Origin: Kiritimatiellia bacterium | GTDB lineage: Bacteria > Verrucomicrobiota > Kiritimatiellia > SS1-B-03-39 > UBA6053 | Reading direction: 5' to 3' | Assembly (NCBI GenBank): GCA_029936175.1 | Contig: JAPYUI010000006.1 | Location: 20,973-62,457 of the forward strand | DNA: 41,485 nt | In this document: in pieces, positions 1-10,778 of the stretch | How positions within the stretch are numbered: position 1 is the stretch's first letter | Layout of the letters: every line of letters starts with the position of its first letter | Program-made: the position numbers and the translations under genes | Notes under the pieces: model-generated | Seen by the model: only the letters and a program-made list of their open reading frames with translations | Told to the model about the DNA's origin: nothing | Databases searched by the model: none

Positions 1-2399
1 AGTTCGGCGGCGTCCTCACCGATCTCCTCCTGAAGGGCCTGGAGCGCGCTTTGAATGGCCTCGGACAGGGCTTCCTCCGATGCCGAATCGTCCTGCGCCT
101 GCTCGCTCAGCTCGGCAATGGTGTCCTCCAATTCCGAAAGCTCCGTAGCTTCTTCCGCAAGTTCCGAGGCCGTCTCCGCATCCTTCGCCATTTGCTCCGC
201 CAGCGCCTCCTGGTCTTCCCGGAGCAAGTCGCCCAACTCATTGGCCAGGCGCTGCTGATCTTTCTGCCACTCGGCCAGGGCCTTTTCCGCCTCCGGCTCA
301 CTCGCCTGCTCTTCCGCAAGCTCCTGCACCTCTTTGGCCAACTGGAATTCCTCCTTGGCCAAGTCGGTCAACTCAGCCAGTTCTTCCGCTTTCGCAGCCA
401 GCTCTTCCTTTTTCTTCAAGAGTTCCGTTACCCGGTTGATCGCAATCTGATTCTGGAGCTTCATCTCTTCCGCGTACGTCATGCGTTCGCTCTTGATGTC
501 GGTCAATTGCATCAACTCAGCCGCATTCTTTGCCCGGGTCGTATTTTTCTCGGCGATATCCGCCAGCTCGGGTGCCATACTCGCATAGGGCGTCTCCACC
601 ACTTCCTGTGCGAGCTGTTTCAGGCCCGCATCGGCTGCCGACAACTCCTTGTGACCACGCTTCAGGTGATCCCGCATCCAATCGGGCAGGCCATCATTTT
701 CCTTCACCCAGTTCGGCGCATGATGCGAAGATGCCCGCGCTCGGTTCAGGCGCTCAAGAATCTGTCGCAAGGCTTCTTCGACTTGCCGTTTCTGCTCTTC
801 ATTCTCCTGCTCGGCCAGTGATTGCGCGGTGCGGTCTATATCAATGACCAGGGTCCGACTGGTGCCCTCTTGCGGACCGTCAAAGGCGCCCGGAAGATTA
901 TCCCGGATCAAGAGATGTGCCCGCACTTGTCGCACGCCGTCGAGATTCAGCGAGGCGAGATCCAACAGGGCCCGGCCGGACCAGATCGGCTGGCTGCTCC
1001 CCGCCAGGCGCTTGGGCAGAGCCTGCGCCCGGGGAAGTTCTTTTTGCCCATCGAGATCCAGGTGCAGCTCGAGCTCGGTCAAGCCGTAATCTTCCTGCAC
1101 GAAATAGTCTAATGGCAGCAACTCCGTCGGCTGCAGGCGCAAGGTGGTGTCCTCCGGTTTCTGGATGGTAATTTCCGGCACCCGGTCAGCCACCGCGCTG
1201 ATCATACGCTCCTTGCTGCGATTCTCGTAGCCGTACCGGTCTTCCAGCTGGATTTTCCAGGCCGCGTCCATGCCCGGCTTGACCACGACCTGCCATTGGC
1301 CGGCGTTCTGTCCCACCACCCCTTCGCCAACCATGGCCTTCTCCAGTAGCAACGCCGAAAACTTCATCTTCTTGTTATAGGTGGCCCGAAAGGTCAGGTG
1401 GGTTCCCACCGGGGCCGTGATATTCTCTCCCCGGTTTGTTCGCGTGATATCAACCAGGCCGGTGTACCCGGGAAAATCCCATGTAACGGCCAGGGTCTCG
1501 ATCGCCGGCGCTTCGATCACCCGCACGGTATATGCGGCAGACTCCGCCTTCATGCTGCGCACACGGTACGTGAACGATTCGGTAACCGCGGGAAAATAGA
1601 TGCCAAAGACGGTATGATCCGCATCACTTTCTTCACTGCGCGTCATGCGTTCGGTCACCTCATCGGCGCCTTCCCGCTGCATCCGCATTTCTGAACGGCG
1701 TACCCGCGGACGATCGATGCTTACCTGGATGTTCAGTGAGTCCCCTTTAAGCACCACCTGGTCACCCGGCTCGACTTCCAGGATGCCTGCATACATGTTG
1801 CCCAGGTTGGCATAGGGCGCAATCACGCGGGCAAACAGTCGTGGGGAGAGCTGGGGCCAGATGATGAAGGAGAGTATCAACAGGGCCACCAGCGACCCTG
1901 CGGCAATGATGAACGGCTTGGCCTTTCGTCGCGTGAATTCCTCCTCCGGCCGAACCATCACGACATCGGTAATCGCTTCTTTGACCACCATGCGAATGAG
2001 CTGCTCGGACCCTTTCAATTCAGCCGGGTCATCGCTCGCGAGCAACTCCACCGAAGTGCTGATACGCTCCTGAAGCTCGGGGTGCCGCTGCTCAACGAGG
2101 CGAGCGATATCCGCGAGACTTAACTTGCAGGAAAGGGGTGCCAACAGAAAGCGCCAGGCGGAGTAGAGCAACACGCCCAGCACGGAAAGACTGCCCAGGT
2201 ACCCAACCCAGTCGGGCAGAAAAGGTACGGCGGCATACAGCATCATGATCGCGATTACGGTGCCCATGGTCAGCGCCGCTGTAGCAAACCCGCCCTTGAG
2301 GATAATGACCGCCCGCACACGACGAATCAGCGCCTGCAACTTCTCGACAATCGGCGCTGGTAATCGCCGAATACCTTCTTCCGTAAAATTCAAACTCAT
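1..2399 (-). CDS. DUF4175-like large membrane/coiled-coil protein, partial (runs off left edge)
   Basis: Not in the ORF track because it is open at the window edge. Reverse-strand reading from ATG at 2399 gives MSLNFTEEGIRRLPAPIVEKLQALIRRVRAVIILKGGFATAAL..., two TM segments, Ig-like region, then a long Glu/Ala-rich coiled coil (LAEEQASEPEAEKALAEWQKDQQRLANELGDLLRED...). Overlaps the stop of the upstream VWA gene by 4 bp. Confidence 0.8.
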   Translation of the reverse strand, partial: MSLNFTEEGIRRLPAPIVEKLQALIRRVRAVIILKGGFATAALTMGTVIAIMMLYAAVPFLPDWVGYLGSLSVLGVLLYSAWRFLLAPLSCKLSLADIARLVEQRHPELQERISTSVELLASDDPAELKGSEQLIRMVVKEAITDVVMVRPEEEFTRRKAKPFIIAAGSLVALLILSFIIWPQLSPRLFARVIAPYANLGNMYAGILEVEPGDQVVLKGDSLNIQVSIDRPRVRRSEMRMQREGADEVTERMTRSEESDADHTVFGIYFPAVTESFTYRVRSMKAESAAYTVRVIEAPAIETLAVTWDFPGYTGLVDITRTNRGENITAPVGTHLTFRATYNKKMKFSALLLEKAMVGEGVVGQNAGQWQVVVKPGMDAAWKIQLEDRYGYENRSKERMISAVADRVPEITIQKPEDTTLRLQPTELLPLDYFVQEDYGLTELELHLDLDGQKELPRAQALPKRLAGSSQPIWSGRALLDLASLNLDGVRQVRAHLLIRDNLPGAFDGPQEGTSRTLVIDIDRTAQSLAEQENEEQKRQVEEALRQILERLNRARASSHHAPNWVKENDGLPDWMRDHLKRGHKELSAADAGLKQLAQEVVETPYASMAPELADIAEKNTTRAKNAAELMQLTDIKSERMTYAEEMKLQNQIAINRVTELLKKKEELAAKAEELAELTDLAKEEFQLAKEVQELAEEQASEPEAEKALAEWQKDQQRLANELGDLLREDQEALAEQMAKDAETASELAEEATELSELEDTIAELSEQAQDDSASEEALSEAIQSALQALQEEIGEDAAE

Positions 2400-5300
2400 G
2401 CCAGACCGCCTTTCTTGCGTAAAACCCACTCGGTGGTCACCAGGCCGATGAACACCAGGAACAGGGGCCATGAATGCCAAAGCGGCGTTTCACGCTTTTC
2501 TTTCACGACTTCTTTCGTTTCACCAAACAGGTCAACCAGCGCAACTGCGTTTCCGGGAAAAGCTACCGCACCGCCGGTCAGGCTCGCCATGCGGGCCGGA
2601 ATTTCACGACTGGCCGTCAACTCGGCCAACTCGATCGGATTCTTCGTGGTCACAATTCGCAATTGGGTCTCAATCCTCTTCAAATTGTCTTTCGCGAGCA
2701 GCTTGCCCGCCTTCTTGCCCTTCAACTCGAGCCGATAACGACCCGGTTCGTCGATCGGGTTCAGCAGGCCTTCATAGAGGCCATTGGAGTCCTCGAGATA
2801 GTCCAGGCGCTTGGAAAGCACTTCCCGATCGTCCTTGTACAAGGTTACGATAATTTTATCGTCAAGTACAGGCCGTGATTTCTCGTCGATGACCTTGGCG
2901 GTCACTTTGATCGGATCGTGCGGCGTGTAGGAGAGCTGATCGGAGCCTAAACGAACCAAATCCGTCCCGGAACGCAGGTTTACCCCGGTACCCCAGCGCA
3001 GCACCTGCCCCCACAAGCGATGATGATAGGTATCCCCGACCCGATAGCGCAGGCGCCAGGTCCGATCCGTACAGAACATCGCCACCTTGCCCATCTCGTA
3101 CTTCTGGATCACCACCAAGGGGTTTTCCCGCTCGTATTGCTTGCGGCTGGCGAGCTGCTCGATCGCCTGCTCCACCGATTGCGCGTCTTCGATCCGGGTC
3201 AGGGCCCGGTCCTCGTCCACCAGGAGTGGTTTGGCATAGGCAAGGACGGTTGCGCCTTCCTTGGTGCTCTCCACTTCATGCCGCCACATGATCGGGGGAA
3301 TGCCGCCCCAGATCCGCGCATTGAGCGCACGGCTGGACGCCTGCTGCAGGATTACGTGATTCCGCCCTTCGCTGGTCGCCACAATCCGGAATGCCTCTTC
3401 CGGACTACCGTACTGGGTGCCGTTCGAACGTTGATAATTGATCGGACACATGTCAGCGAAGGCTTCCCCGCTATATGCATGCGGCATGAAGCGTGGTCCG
3501 GCGATGAGCACGAGCATGGCGCCGCGCCGTGACACGCAATACTCGATATGTTCCCATTGCTCATTGGTGAAGTAATTTGGATTGATGTCGCCCAGGATAA
3601 TCGCATCAAACTTAAGCCATTCCTCCAGGCTCTCCGGCAGGGCGGTCGCCTCGGCATCACCAAACTTTCTCCCGGCCGAAGCGGCAATGCGCGAACGTCG
3701 CCCCGCCCCCTCAATGGTATCGGGTTCCGTCAGGACAAACTGCAGGTGGACGGATTTATCGCGACCGTAAAACAAGTTTCGCAGGTAACGGAATTCCCAT
3801 CGGGGCGTTCCGTCGACGATGAGTACGTTTGTCCGGTCGTCGGTAACCGCCGTTTCAAAATCCCATTGGTTGTTACTGTGATACAATTCGCCATCGAGAT
3901 CTTCAATCCGGAGGCTGTACTTGAAGATGCCCTTCTCCTCGGGTGCGTGCCGAAAGCGCTGGGTGAAGCGGTAGTTCTCCTCCGGAATCCGTAGATCCAC
4001 CTCGTCGACGACTTCGCCACCGTAAAGCAGGCTCACCCGCGCACTTTCGCCGCGCATGCCATCAAACTTCAGGTCGGCCTTGATCACAATTTTGTCACCG
4101 AGATAAATCGACTCGGGTGCCGCCACCAGAAGCACCGAGGCATCCTTGGGTCCCTGACGGCTGCCGATCACCACCGAGCAGATCGGGGCATCCTGGACGC
4201 CGAGGGTCCTCGCCGCATCCTCCACCGCCTTGTGCGCGTTATGTCGGCCATCGGAAAGGACGAGTACGCCGGCGAGATTTTCACTGGGGACGGTTTTCAA
4301 CGCGTATTCGAGCGCACTCGCGATATCCGTCAATTGGCGAAAGGCTTTCCCCGGGTCGCTTTCCGTCGTCGCCTCAACGGCGGCATCCTGACCGGCCCCT
4401 TGATTGATCACGCTAGCAGGAGCGGAGTCAACATATCCGACGATATCCACGTCCACGGGATTGTGGGCGAAACGAACCAGGCGAAGGTTATATTTTTCAC
4501 CCAGCAAGCGCAACAACCCCGGAATCTCCTCCCCTTGACCAACCAGCAGGCGGTGAGCGATGGCGGCGCGGGTCTGCTCGGCCATGCCGTCGATGGCCCG
4601 ACGGTCCGCAGCGCTCAGCGCCCGGTAAAACACCGCATCGGTTTCGGAAATAGCCCGGGGCAGACGCTGCAGCAGGCTGCCCAGCTCGGTACTGATATCC
4701 GTCAAACTGCTTACAACGGTCGCATAATCCTGCACGGAACCTTCAGACCGCTTCGGCTCGATGAGCGCTTGCACACGATCTCGCTTTTCATTCATTTTCT
4801 CGCGAAGTCCCTGCTCGAAATCGCGGAGCAGATCCCGCGTGGGACCCTGGAAGTGATTCTCGCCCTTTCGCGTCTCCGCCAGATACTCAAGCGCACGCCC
4901 AGCGCCCTCGGAAAGGACGGTGACCAGTTCACCCAATGCCGCTCCTCGCTTGGTGAGCTGGTGCACTTTGGACTCATCCCCGGCGGCCGACGGCAAGGCC
5001 AGGGCTTCGACCTGGCGTTTTACTTCTCCGAGCATGGTAGAGGCCTCCTGGTGGAGACCCTGCAGAGGGTAACGCTGACGTGCACCGGGCACGTCAAAGA
5101 GGTGGGCAATTTCGAGCTTTTCGGAAATCGAGAGTCGCTTGTCAGTCAACTGCATGGATTCCGAATCATCGACCAGCACGACCACGTCACGGTCAATCGT
5201 CCGGTCTCCTTCGCGCGAGAACACCGGCTGCACCAACATCACAGCTAGGATAAAAACGGCCGCACCCCGAAGCCAGGCAAGCGCACGGCCCAGGCGTGGC

Positions 5301-5620
5301 GAAACGATGGAGCGTTCCCATTGGTAAAGCGCGAGTACACCCTCGATCGAAACGGCAGCAACCAGGGAAACAAACCATAACGACCAGTTCGTTTCGAGTA
5401 CGAGTAAGCGGCCGATGAACTGCCAGATGCCCCACATGGCGACGGTCCCCACGACGATACGGGCGCACAGATAGGCCCAACGAGAAACGCCATTCGGCAT
5501 CCGGTCTTTCAGGCGATGGGCAAAAAACCAGGCCGTAACCAGAACGGCCATCATCAGCAGGACGATAAAGGTCGGCACGTTAGCCGAGAGGAGATCGGTA
5601 CGTCCAAGATCCTTATCCAT
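2396..5620 (-). CDS. VWA-like / glutamine-amidotransferase-like membrane protein
   Basis: 1074 aa; N-terminal TM helices, MIDAS-like DVVVLVDDSESM, class-I GATase-like segment (TNVLIVDGTPRWEFRYLRN... CVSRRGAMLVLIAGPRFMPHAY), C-terminal TM. Confidence 0.85.
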   Translation of the reverse strand: MDKDLGRTDLLSANVPTFIVLLMMAVLVTAWFFAHRLKDRMPNGVSRWAYLCARIVVGTVAMWGIWQFIGRLLVLETNWSLWFVSLVAAVSIEGVLALYQWERSIVSPRLGRALAWLRGAAVFILAVMLVQPVFSREGDRTIDRDVVVLVDDSESMQLTDKRLSISEKLEIAHLFDVPGARQRYPLQGLHQEASTMLGEVKRQVEALALPSAAGDESKVHQLTKRGAALGELVTVLSEGAGRALEYLAETRKGENHFQGPTRDLLRDFEQGLREKMNEKRDRVQALIEPKRSEGSVQDYATVVSSLTDISTELGSLLQRLPRAISETDAVFYRALSAADRRAIDGMAEQTRAAIAHRLLVGQGEEIPGLLRLLGEKYNLRLVRFAHNPVDVDIVGYVDSAPASVINQGAGQDAAVEATTESDPGKAFRQLTDIASALEYALKTVPSENLAGVLVLSDGRHNAHKAVEDAARTLGVQDAPICSVVIGSRQGPKDASVLLVAAPESIYLGDKIVIKADLKFDGMRGESARVSLLYGGEVVDEVDLRIPEENYRFTQRFRHAPEEKGIFKYSLRIEDLDGELYHSNNQWDFETAVTDDRTNVLIVDGTPRWEFRYLRNLFYGRDKSVHLQFVLTEPDTIEGAGRRSRIAASAGRKFGDAEATALPESLEEWLKFDAIILGDINPNYFTNEQWEHIEYCVSRRGAMLVLIAGPRFMPHAYSGEAFADMCPINYQRSNGTQYGSPEEAFRIVATSEGRNHVILQQASSRALNARIWGGIPPIMWRHEVESTKEGATVLAYAKPLLVDEDRALTRIEDAQSVEQAIEQLASRKQYERENPLVVIQKYEMGKVAMFCTDRTWRLRYRVGDTYHHRLWGQVLRWGTGVNLRSGTDLVRLGSDQLSYTPHDPIKVTAKVIDEKSRPVLDDKIIVTLYKDDREVLSKRLDYLEDSNGLYEGLLNPIDEPGRYRLELKGKKAGKLLAKDNLKRIETQLRIVTTKNPIELAELTASREIPARMASLTGGAVAFPGNAVALVDLFGETKEVVKEKRETPLWHSWPLFLVFIGLVTTEWVLRKKGGLA

Positions 5621-8543
5621 GGCCCCTCATCTTTCCCAGGGCATCCTGGAATTCCTTCCCCGGTTGCATCATGCCTTCAAAATCGACGACCTCCTCGATA
5701 CCGGTGCGGCGTTGAACCGCGATCCAGCGCGAAAGCGCAATTTCGCCGAGCAAGAGCGCGAGGGCAGCCAGTGCCAGGTATTTCCACAATTCTTCACCAA
5801 ATGACTTTCCCATCAGGATGCCGGATACCTGCTCGCGCGATTCGGGCAGGAGCAGGTCGACATACCGCCTCATAAAGGCGACATCATCGGGCAAGAGGGT
5901 GGCCAGGCGGCTCTCGCGGGTGTCGGATTTTACCGTGAAAGGAATCGCCCCGTCCCGATCGAGCATCGGCTCAAAATCGCGGCGGCTCTTGTCGGGAATC
6001 ATCAGCATGTACAGGCCGGTCTCCACCTTGCCCTCCACCTTGGCCAACAGTCCCTCCGGACCGCGGTACAAGGCCGCCTCGCGCCGGTTCCCGGAGGGAT
6101 CCACCGCCTGGAGATCCATGGTTTTTTCCAGGCCGGCCAGGCTGCCCCGTTGCACGAACAACTGGCTCTCGGGCACGATCTCCAAGCCCTGGTGGGGGCT
6201 CTTCCAATGCAATTTGGTATAGGGACCATTCCCCTGGAGGTTGGCCTCGGCACGGAAATCATACAACTGGTTGGCATTGAGCACGATGGAGCCCTTTCCT
6301 CGCCGCTTGATGACGGACTGGCTGTCGATCCAGAGGTCGAATGAACCGGACGTGTCCACGGAGAATTCATATTCCTCCGAGTAGCGCGGCAGCAGGGAGC
6401 CGGACCACCGCACGGAATAGCTGCGACTGGTCACTTTCGGATGCCGGTAGCTGAGATGAAACTCGATCATCTTGTCGACATCACTGTAGAGGAGCTCGCG
6501 GCAGCGCGTTTTATTGTAAACCTCAACCTGAAGGCCGTTGCGGCCGCCTTTTCCCTCTCCCGACTCCCCCGAGCCCAGCTTGAGGGCAAGTTCCCAACCG
6601 GGCTCAAGGTTGAGTTGAACACCCGTCGGGTTGGCCAGGTAATACACCAACTCGTGCACGAGCGGGACAAAACACTGGCGTGTAGCCAGGCTGCTCCCGT
6701 TAATGTCCAGTGAACAGGCGAGCAGCAGGACGTTCCCTCCGCCAAATTTTCGCGAAACGATGAAGGGGTCGCCATTGTTCAGATTGCCGCCGACAGTCAC
6801 GAGATCATCGACGCCTTCGTCCGGCTGTAATTGCCAATAGGTGTACAGGCTGGTCGTGGCGATATCACTCCTCTCCGCGTTGGCGACCAGGCGGAGAGCA
6901 TGGTGGTTAAAGGTCCCGGGAGCGGGCTTGACATCATCTTCCGAAGGCTGAATCACAACCTGCCGGCCCAAGCGAGCAGGCACGAGCGGGGTGGTGTCCT
7001 CGGTCAGCCACTGGTCATAAAACTCTGGCAGGACCCTCCGCCCGGGAGCAATCATCAAGCCCCCACCCTTCTTGACGAAGGTGGAAATCTCCTTGGCCGT
7101 CTGCTGGGGCAATCGCGGGACATCGGCAAGAATAATCGCGTGATACGCAAACAAGTTGTCGACCGACTTGATATCCGTTGCGGAAACAACGTCCGGCTCG
7201 ACGAGAAATTCCTGGCTGTGCGAAGCCTGCGTTTTGATCCGGGCCTCCGTAGCCGATCCCGGTGCGAGCGCGAGCGCGGTGAATGCCGAGGCGCGCTCGA
7301 TGAAGCGATCGGAGGGATTACCATCAACAATGAGAACCTTCAGGGAGCCGAGCACGTTCACCGCGGTCTCGTAGGCATTATCCTGCATGAGCTCGTCCGT
7401 CACCTTGACTTCCGAGGAGATGACATGGGATCCCGCCTTTCGAAACTGGTAGCTGAAGCGCACGGTTTCGCTAGCGCCAGGCACCAGCTGGCCAATGGTA
7501 TTATCGACCAGGGTCTCACCCGCCACTTTCACCTCGATCTCCGAAGGGGTGACCGCCTCGGTACCGGTGTTTTCCACGGTGACATTAATGGTCACCGGGC
7601 GGTCGATGCCGACCACGTCCCGCGAAAAAGCCACCTCGGCGATAGAGATGTTTCGGAACTGCGTGGGCAAGGCGAGGTTCCGCACGATAAGCTTCGGGCG
7701 GACGGGCAGGTTGTCGAAGGCCTCGCTCAGAAAAGACCAGCGGGAAGGGCTCTCTGTTTCCCAGCCCAACTGCTGCCCGTCGGAGATCACGACGATCTGC
7801 TTGTTGGCGTTAAAGCCCTGGGTCAGGCCGAGGGCGGCCAGGGTCAGTGTGTCATAAGCCTGCATCGCCCCCCTGGTGGGCTCCAACCCGTCGAGCACCT
7901 GGTAGAGGTCGGGTCGACTGGTGATGGGCTGGTCGGTCTGCGCCTGGGGACTCGGGCCACCGAGAATGATGCTGTACGCCGTTCCGCGATGACTGTTTTC
8001 AATGATCTCGCGGGCTTCCTGCTTCGCCCGGTCAAAATTAGAAATGCCATCAACCTCCAGGGTCATGGAGCTTGATCCATCAATGACCAGGGCCACATCC
8101 TGGTGGCCATGGCTGCCGAAGCGCTTCAGGTCGAGGTATTTTTCAACCAGGATGAGCAAGCAACACAACAGGAGCACCATGAAGGACCCGCCCATGAGGA
8201 TCCACCGCCATTTCGGAAAATTCCACATGGTGAAGGAAACGCCGAAGGCCGCAACGGAGATAAGCAACAAGGGCAGGACGACCAACCAGGGAATGGTGGA
8301 GGTTGCAGGAACAAAGGGACGCATGACGGCAAGGGCCATCAAGCCGAAGAGGAGGCAGCGGCAGGCCATGAGCAGGGCCTCCTCCAGCTGGATACGCCGA
8401 CTGCGGGTCGCAAGGGACTCGAGCAGAAAGCGCATCGCACCCCAGTCGATATCCTTGGCCGACTTGCGATTGAGCAAGTGGATGATGATCGGGATGGCGA
8501 TCGCCCCCAGGCCCAAAGCCAGTCCTATGTTCAAGAAGAGCAT
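5613..8543 (-). CDS. BatA-like (aerotolerance-type N-terminus) VWA protein with embedded PA14 domain
   Basis: 976 aa; N-terminus MLFLNIGLALGLGAIAIPIIIHLLNRKSAKDIDWGAMRFL; MIDAS DVALVIDGSSSM; PA14-like stretch YSVRWSGSLLPRYSEEYEFSVDTSGSFDLWIDSQSVIKRRGKGSIVLNANQLYDFRAEANLQGNGPYTKLHWKSP. Confidence 0.85.
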   Translation of the reverse strand: MLFLNIGLALGLGAIAIPIIIHLLNRKSAKDIDWGAMRFLLESLATRSRRIQLEEALLMACRCLLFGLMALAVMRPFVPATSTIPWLVVLPLLLISVAAFGVSFTMWNFPKWRWILMGGSFMVLLLCCLLILVEKYLDLKRFGSHGHQDVALVIDGSSSMTLEVDGISNFDRAKQEAREIIENSHRGTAYSIILGGPSPQAQTDQPITSRPDLYQVLDGLEPTRGAMQAYDTLTLAALGLTQGFNANKQIVVISDGQQLGWETESPSRWSFLSEAFDNLPVRPKLIVRNLALPTQFRNISIAEVAFSRDVVGIDRPVTINVTVENTGTEAVTPSEIEVKVAGETLVDNTIGQLVPGASETVRFSYQFRKAGSHVISSEVKVTDELMQDNAYETAVNVLGSLKVLIVDGNPSDRFIERASAFTALALAPGSATEARIKTQASHSQEFLVEPDVVSATDIKSVDNLFAYHAIILADVPRLPQQTAKEISTFVKKGGGLMIAPGRRVLPEFYDQWLTEDTTPLVPARLGRQVVIQPSEDDVKPAPGTFNHHALRLVANAERSDIATTSLYTYWQLQPDEGVDDLVTVGGNLNNGDPFIVSRKFGGGNVLLLACSLDINGSSLATRQCFVPLVHELVYYLANPTGVQLNLEPGWELALKLGSGESGEGKGGRNGLQVEVYNKTRCRELLYSDVDKMIEFHLSYRHPKVTSRSYSVRWSGSLLPRYSEEYEFSVDTSGSFDLWIDSQSVIKRRGKGSIVLNANQLYDFRAEANLQGNGPYTKLHWKSPHQGLEIVPESQLFVQRGSLAGLEKTMDLQAVDPSGNRREAALYRGPEGLLAKVEGKVETGLYMLMIPDKSRRDFEPMLDRDGAIPFTVKSDTRESRLATLLPDDVAFMRRYVDLLLPESREQVSGILMGKSFGEELWKYLALAALALLLGEIALSRWIAVQRRTGIEEVVDFEGMMQPGKEFQDALGKMRGHG

Positions 8544-8599
8544 GCGTTATTCAAGGCCCGTCAAAGATCCGGGCAACCGCAGGATCAACAGGCACCCCT

Positions 8600-9544
8600 T
8601 CATCGATTATGCCTTCTGCGAGCGATGTAGGTCGCGAGCGCTTTCTCAAACGGTTCCTTGGTGGTCATCGGGACGTAATCCGCCTGCATCTGGCCGCAGC
8701 TGCGCTCCAGGCCGGCGACAAAGGCACGCACCCTGTCCAGGTAGTAGGCCTTGATGGATTTGGGGTCGATCTGCATGCGCTGGCCGTTCACTTCCAGGTC
8801 CTTGAAGGTGTTAAACTTGCTGAATGGAAAGGTGAGTTCCTCCTCGGCCATAATGTGATAGAGGATAACCTCGTGTCCGCGAAAGGCAAAGTGGTACAGT
8901 GCCTCGTTCACCGCGTCGGGGTCGTCGAACATGTCGCTGATGAGGCAAACCAGGCCCCGGCGCGGAATTCGTTCGGCAACCTCGTGCAAGACCTCTGCCA
9001 CGTTCGTGTCCTCGCCCGCCTCGGTCCGATGCAACTGGTCGAGGATACGTCGCACCTGGGATGGGCGGCTGCGCGCCGGGAGATACGAACGCACACGATC
9101 ATCAAAGGTCACCAGGCCGGCCGCGTCCTGCTGGCGGATCGCCAGGTACGAGAGGGCTGCGGCAAGGTACTGGCCGTACGCAAACTTGGTCACCGCCTGC
9201 TGCTCCACCTTGGCGCTCAGGTCCCCGCGGTAGTTCATCGAGCCGGAACAGTCGAGCAGAATGGTACAACGAAGGTTGGTCTCCTCGATGTACTGCTTGA
9301 TGTAATAGCGATCCTTCTTGCCATAGACCTTCCAGTCCAGGTTTCGAATATCATCACCCGGGGTATACTGCCGGTGCTCGGAGAACTCCACCGAGAAGCC
9401 CTTCTTGGGGCTCGAATGGCGACCGGTGATATTCCCATCCATCTTCTGGCGGGCGAGCATTTCCAGGCGGTCGATCGTCGCGGTTGTCTCCGGAGGGAGC
9501 AAACGCATGTATTCAACCTCTTTGAGGGAGCGCGGCATCAGCAA
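8600..9544 (-). CDS. DUF58 domain-containing protein
   Basis: 314 aa; GRHSSPKKGFSVEFSEHRQYTPGDDIRNLDWKVYGKKDRYYIKQYIEETNLRCTILLDCSGSM is characteristic of DUF58. True start may be a downstream Met. Confidence 0.93.
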   Translation of the reverse strand: MLMPRSLKEVEYMRLLPPETTATIDRLEMLARQKMDGNITGRHSSPKKGFSVEFSEHRQYTPGDDIRNLDWKVYGKKDRYYIKQYIEETNLRCTILLDCSGSMNYRGDLSAKVEQQAVTKFAYGQYLAAALSYLAIRQQDAAGLVTFDDRVRSYLPARSRPSQVRRILDQLHRTEAGEDTNVAEVLHEVAERIPRRGLVCLISDMFDDPDAVNEALYHFAFRGHEVILYHIMAEEELTFPFSKFNTFKDLEVNGQRMQIDPKSIKAYYLDRVRAFVAGLERSCGQMQADYVPMTTKEPFEKALATYIARRRHNR

Positions 9545-9587
9545 CTCTTGATCTCAATCATCATCTTGCGCCCACCCGGCCACATCA

Positions 9588-10703
9588 TCATACAGAAACG
9601 TCGACGACCGCGCCTTCAAAGTGTTCCAGGAGCATGCGGATGATCTCATCGCTGTTCACCCCGGCCGCCTCGGCATTAAAGGTGGTGACCACGCGGTGAC
9701 GAAGTACCGGGAAGGCCATCTTCTGTACATCCTCGGTGGTCACATGATACCGTCCCTGAAGAATCGCACGCGCCTTGGCGGCGGTGATCAGGTAGATGCC
9801 AGCACGGGGTCCGGCACCCCAGGCCACCATCTCCTTGATGAAGTCCGGGGCCTCCTCGGTCTTGGGACGCGTCGCACGAGCGAGGTTACTCGCGTATTCA
9901 ACCACGTGATCCGCCACGGGTACCCGTCGGACCACCTGCTGGAGACGAAGGATGTCCTCGCCGGTCAGGGCGACGTCGAGCTCCGGTTCGTAGGTTCCGG
10001 TCACCTGCTTGATGATCTGCTGTTCCTCAGCTGAGCTCGGGTACTCGACGATAATATTGAACATAAAACGGTCGAGTTGGGCTTCCGGGAGCGGGTAGGT
10101 GCCCTCCTGCTCGATTGGATTCTGGGTAGCCAGCACAAAGAAGGGCTTCGGCAGCATGTAGGTTTCATCTCCCACCGTCACATGGCGTTCCTGCATGGCT
10201 TCGAGCAGGGCGGCCTGGGTTTTCGGCGGCGTCCGGTTGATTTCGTCCGCAAGCAGCATGTTGGTGAAGATCGGTCCGTGTACAAAACGAAAAAACCGCC
10301 GGCCGGTGGTATGGTCTTCCTCAAGCACCTCGGTTCCGGTAATATCGGACGGCATCAGGTCGGGTGTAAACTGCACCCGCTTGAACTTGAGGTCCAACAC
10401 CTGACTGACGGTGCTGACGAGCAAGGTCTTGGCCAGGCCGGGTACCCCGACGAGCAGGGCATGGCCCCGGCAAAACATCGCGATGAGCACCTGGTCGATA
10501 ACGTCCGCCTGACCGATGATCACCTTCTGTACCTGCTCCTGCATGCGCGTGTACGCCTGGTTCAACTGCTGAACGATCTCGGTATCATCCGCATCAACCG
10601 ACAGCATGTGCTGAGACGCGTCTTCGGGCTCCGGTTCCGGTGCATGCTCCGGCACGTACTCGGCTTGCGACTCCGCTTGGTATTCAGCTTCTTCTTCGGA
10701 CAT
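9588..10703 (-). CDS. MoxR-family AAA+ ATPase
   Basis: 371 aa; [11 protein letters not shown] (Walker A), [57 protein letters not shown]. Confidence 0.96.
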   Translation of the reverse strand: MSEEEAEYQAESQAEYVPEHAPEPEPEDASQHMLSVDADDTEIVQQLNQAYTRMQEQVQKVIIGQADVIDQVLIAMFCRGHALLVGVPGLAKTLLVSTVSQVLDLKFKRVQFTPDLMPSDITGTEVLEEDHTTGRRFFRFVHGPIFTNMLLADEINRTPPKTQAALLEAMQERHVTVGDETYMLPKPFFVLATQNPIEQEGTYPLPEAQLDRFMFNIIVEYPSSAEEQQIIKQVTGTYEPELDVALTGEDILRLQQVVRRVPVADHVVEYASNLARATRPKTEEAPDFIKEMVAWGAGPRAGIYLITAAKARAILQGRYHVTTEDVQKMAFPVLRHRVVTTFNAEAAGVNSDEIIRMLLEHFEGAVVDVSV

Positions 10704-10750
10704 GTGACCTCTCCTTAGGTTGGTAAACGCACTGAAATCGACCGTGTTCT

Positions 10751-10778
10751 ATAATGTATTTCTATTTATACGAAGCAA
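10751..10778 (-). promoter_or_regulatory. Possible sigma70-type promoter of the moxR operon
   Basis: Reverse strand TTGCTT (10778-10773), 16-bp spacer, CATTAT (10756-10751), in an AT-rich island upstream of moxR. Weak match. Confidence 0.3.

Noticed and set aside
51-821. 256-aa plus-strand Leu/Arg/Phe-rich ORF
   Set aside because: Antisense of the Glu/Ala coiled coil of the edge-truncated DUF4175-like gene, which the ORF track does not list.
4232-5248. 338-aa plus-strand ORF
   Set aside because: Antisense to the VWA/GATase gene; no domain.
6831-8075. 414-aa plus-strand ORF
   Set aside because: Antisense to the BatA/VWA gene, no recognisable domain.
8609-9643. 344-aa plus-strand ORF
   Set aside because: Antisense to DUF58; shadow translation.
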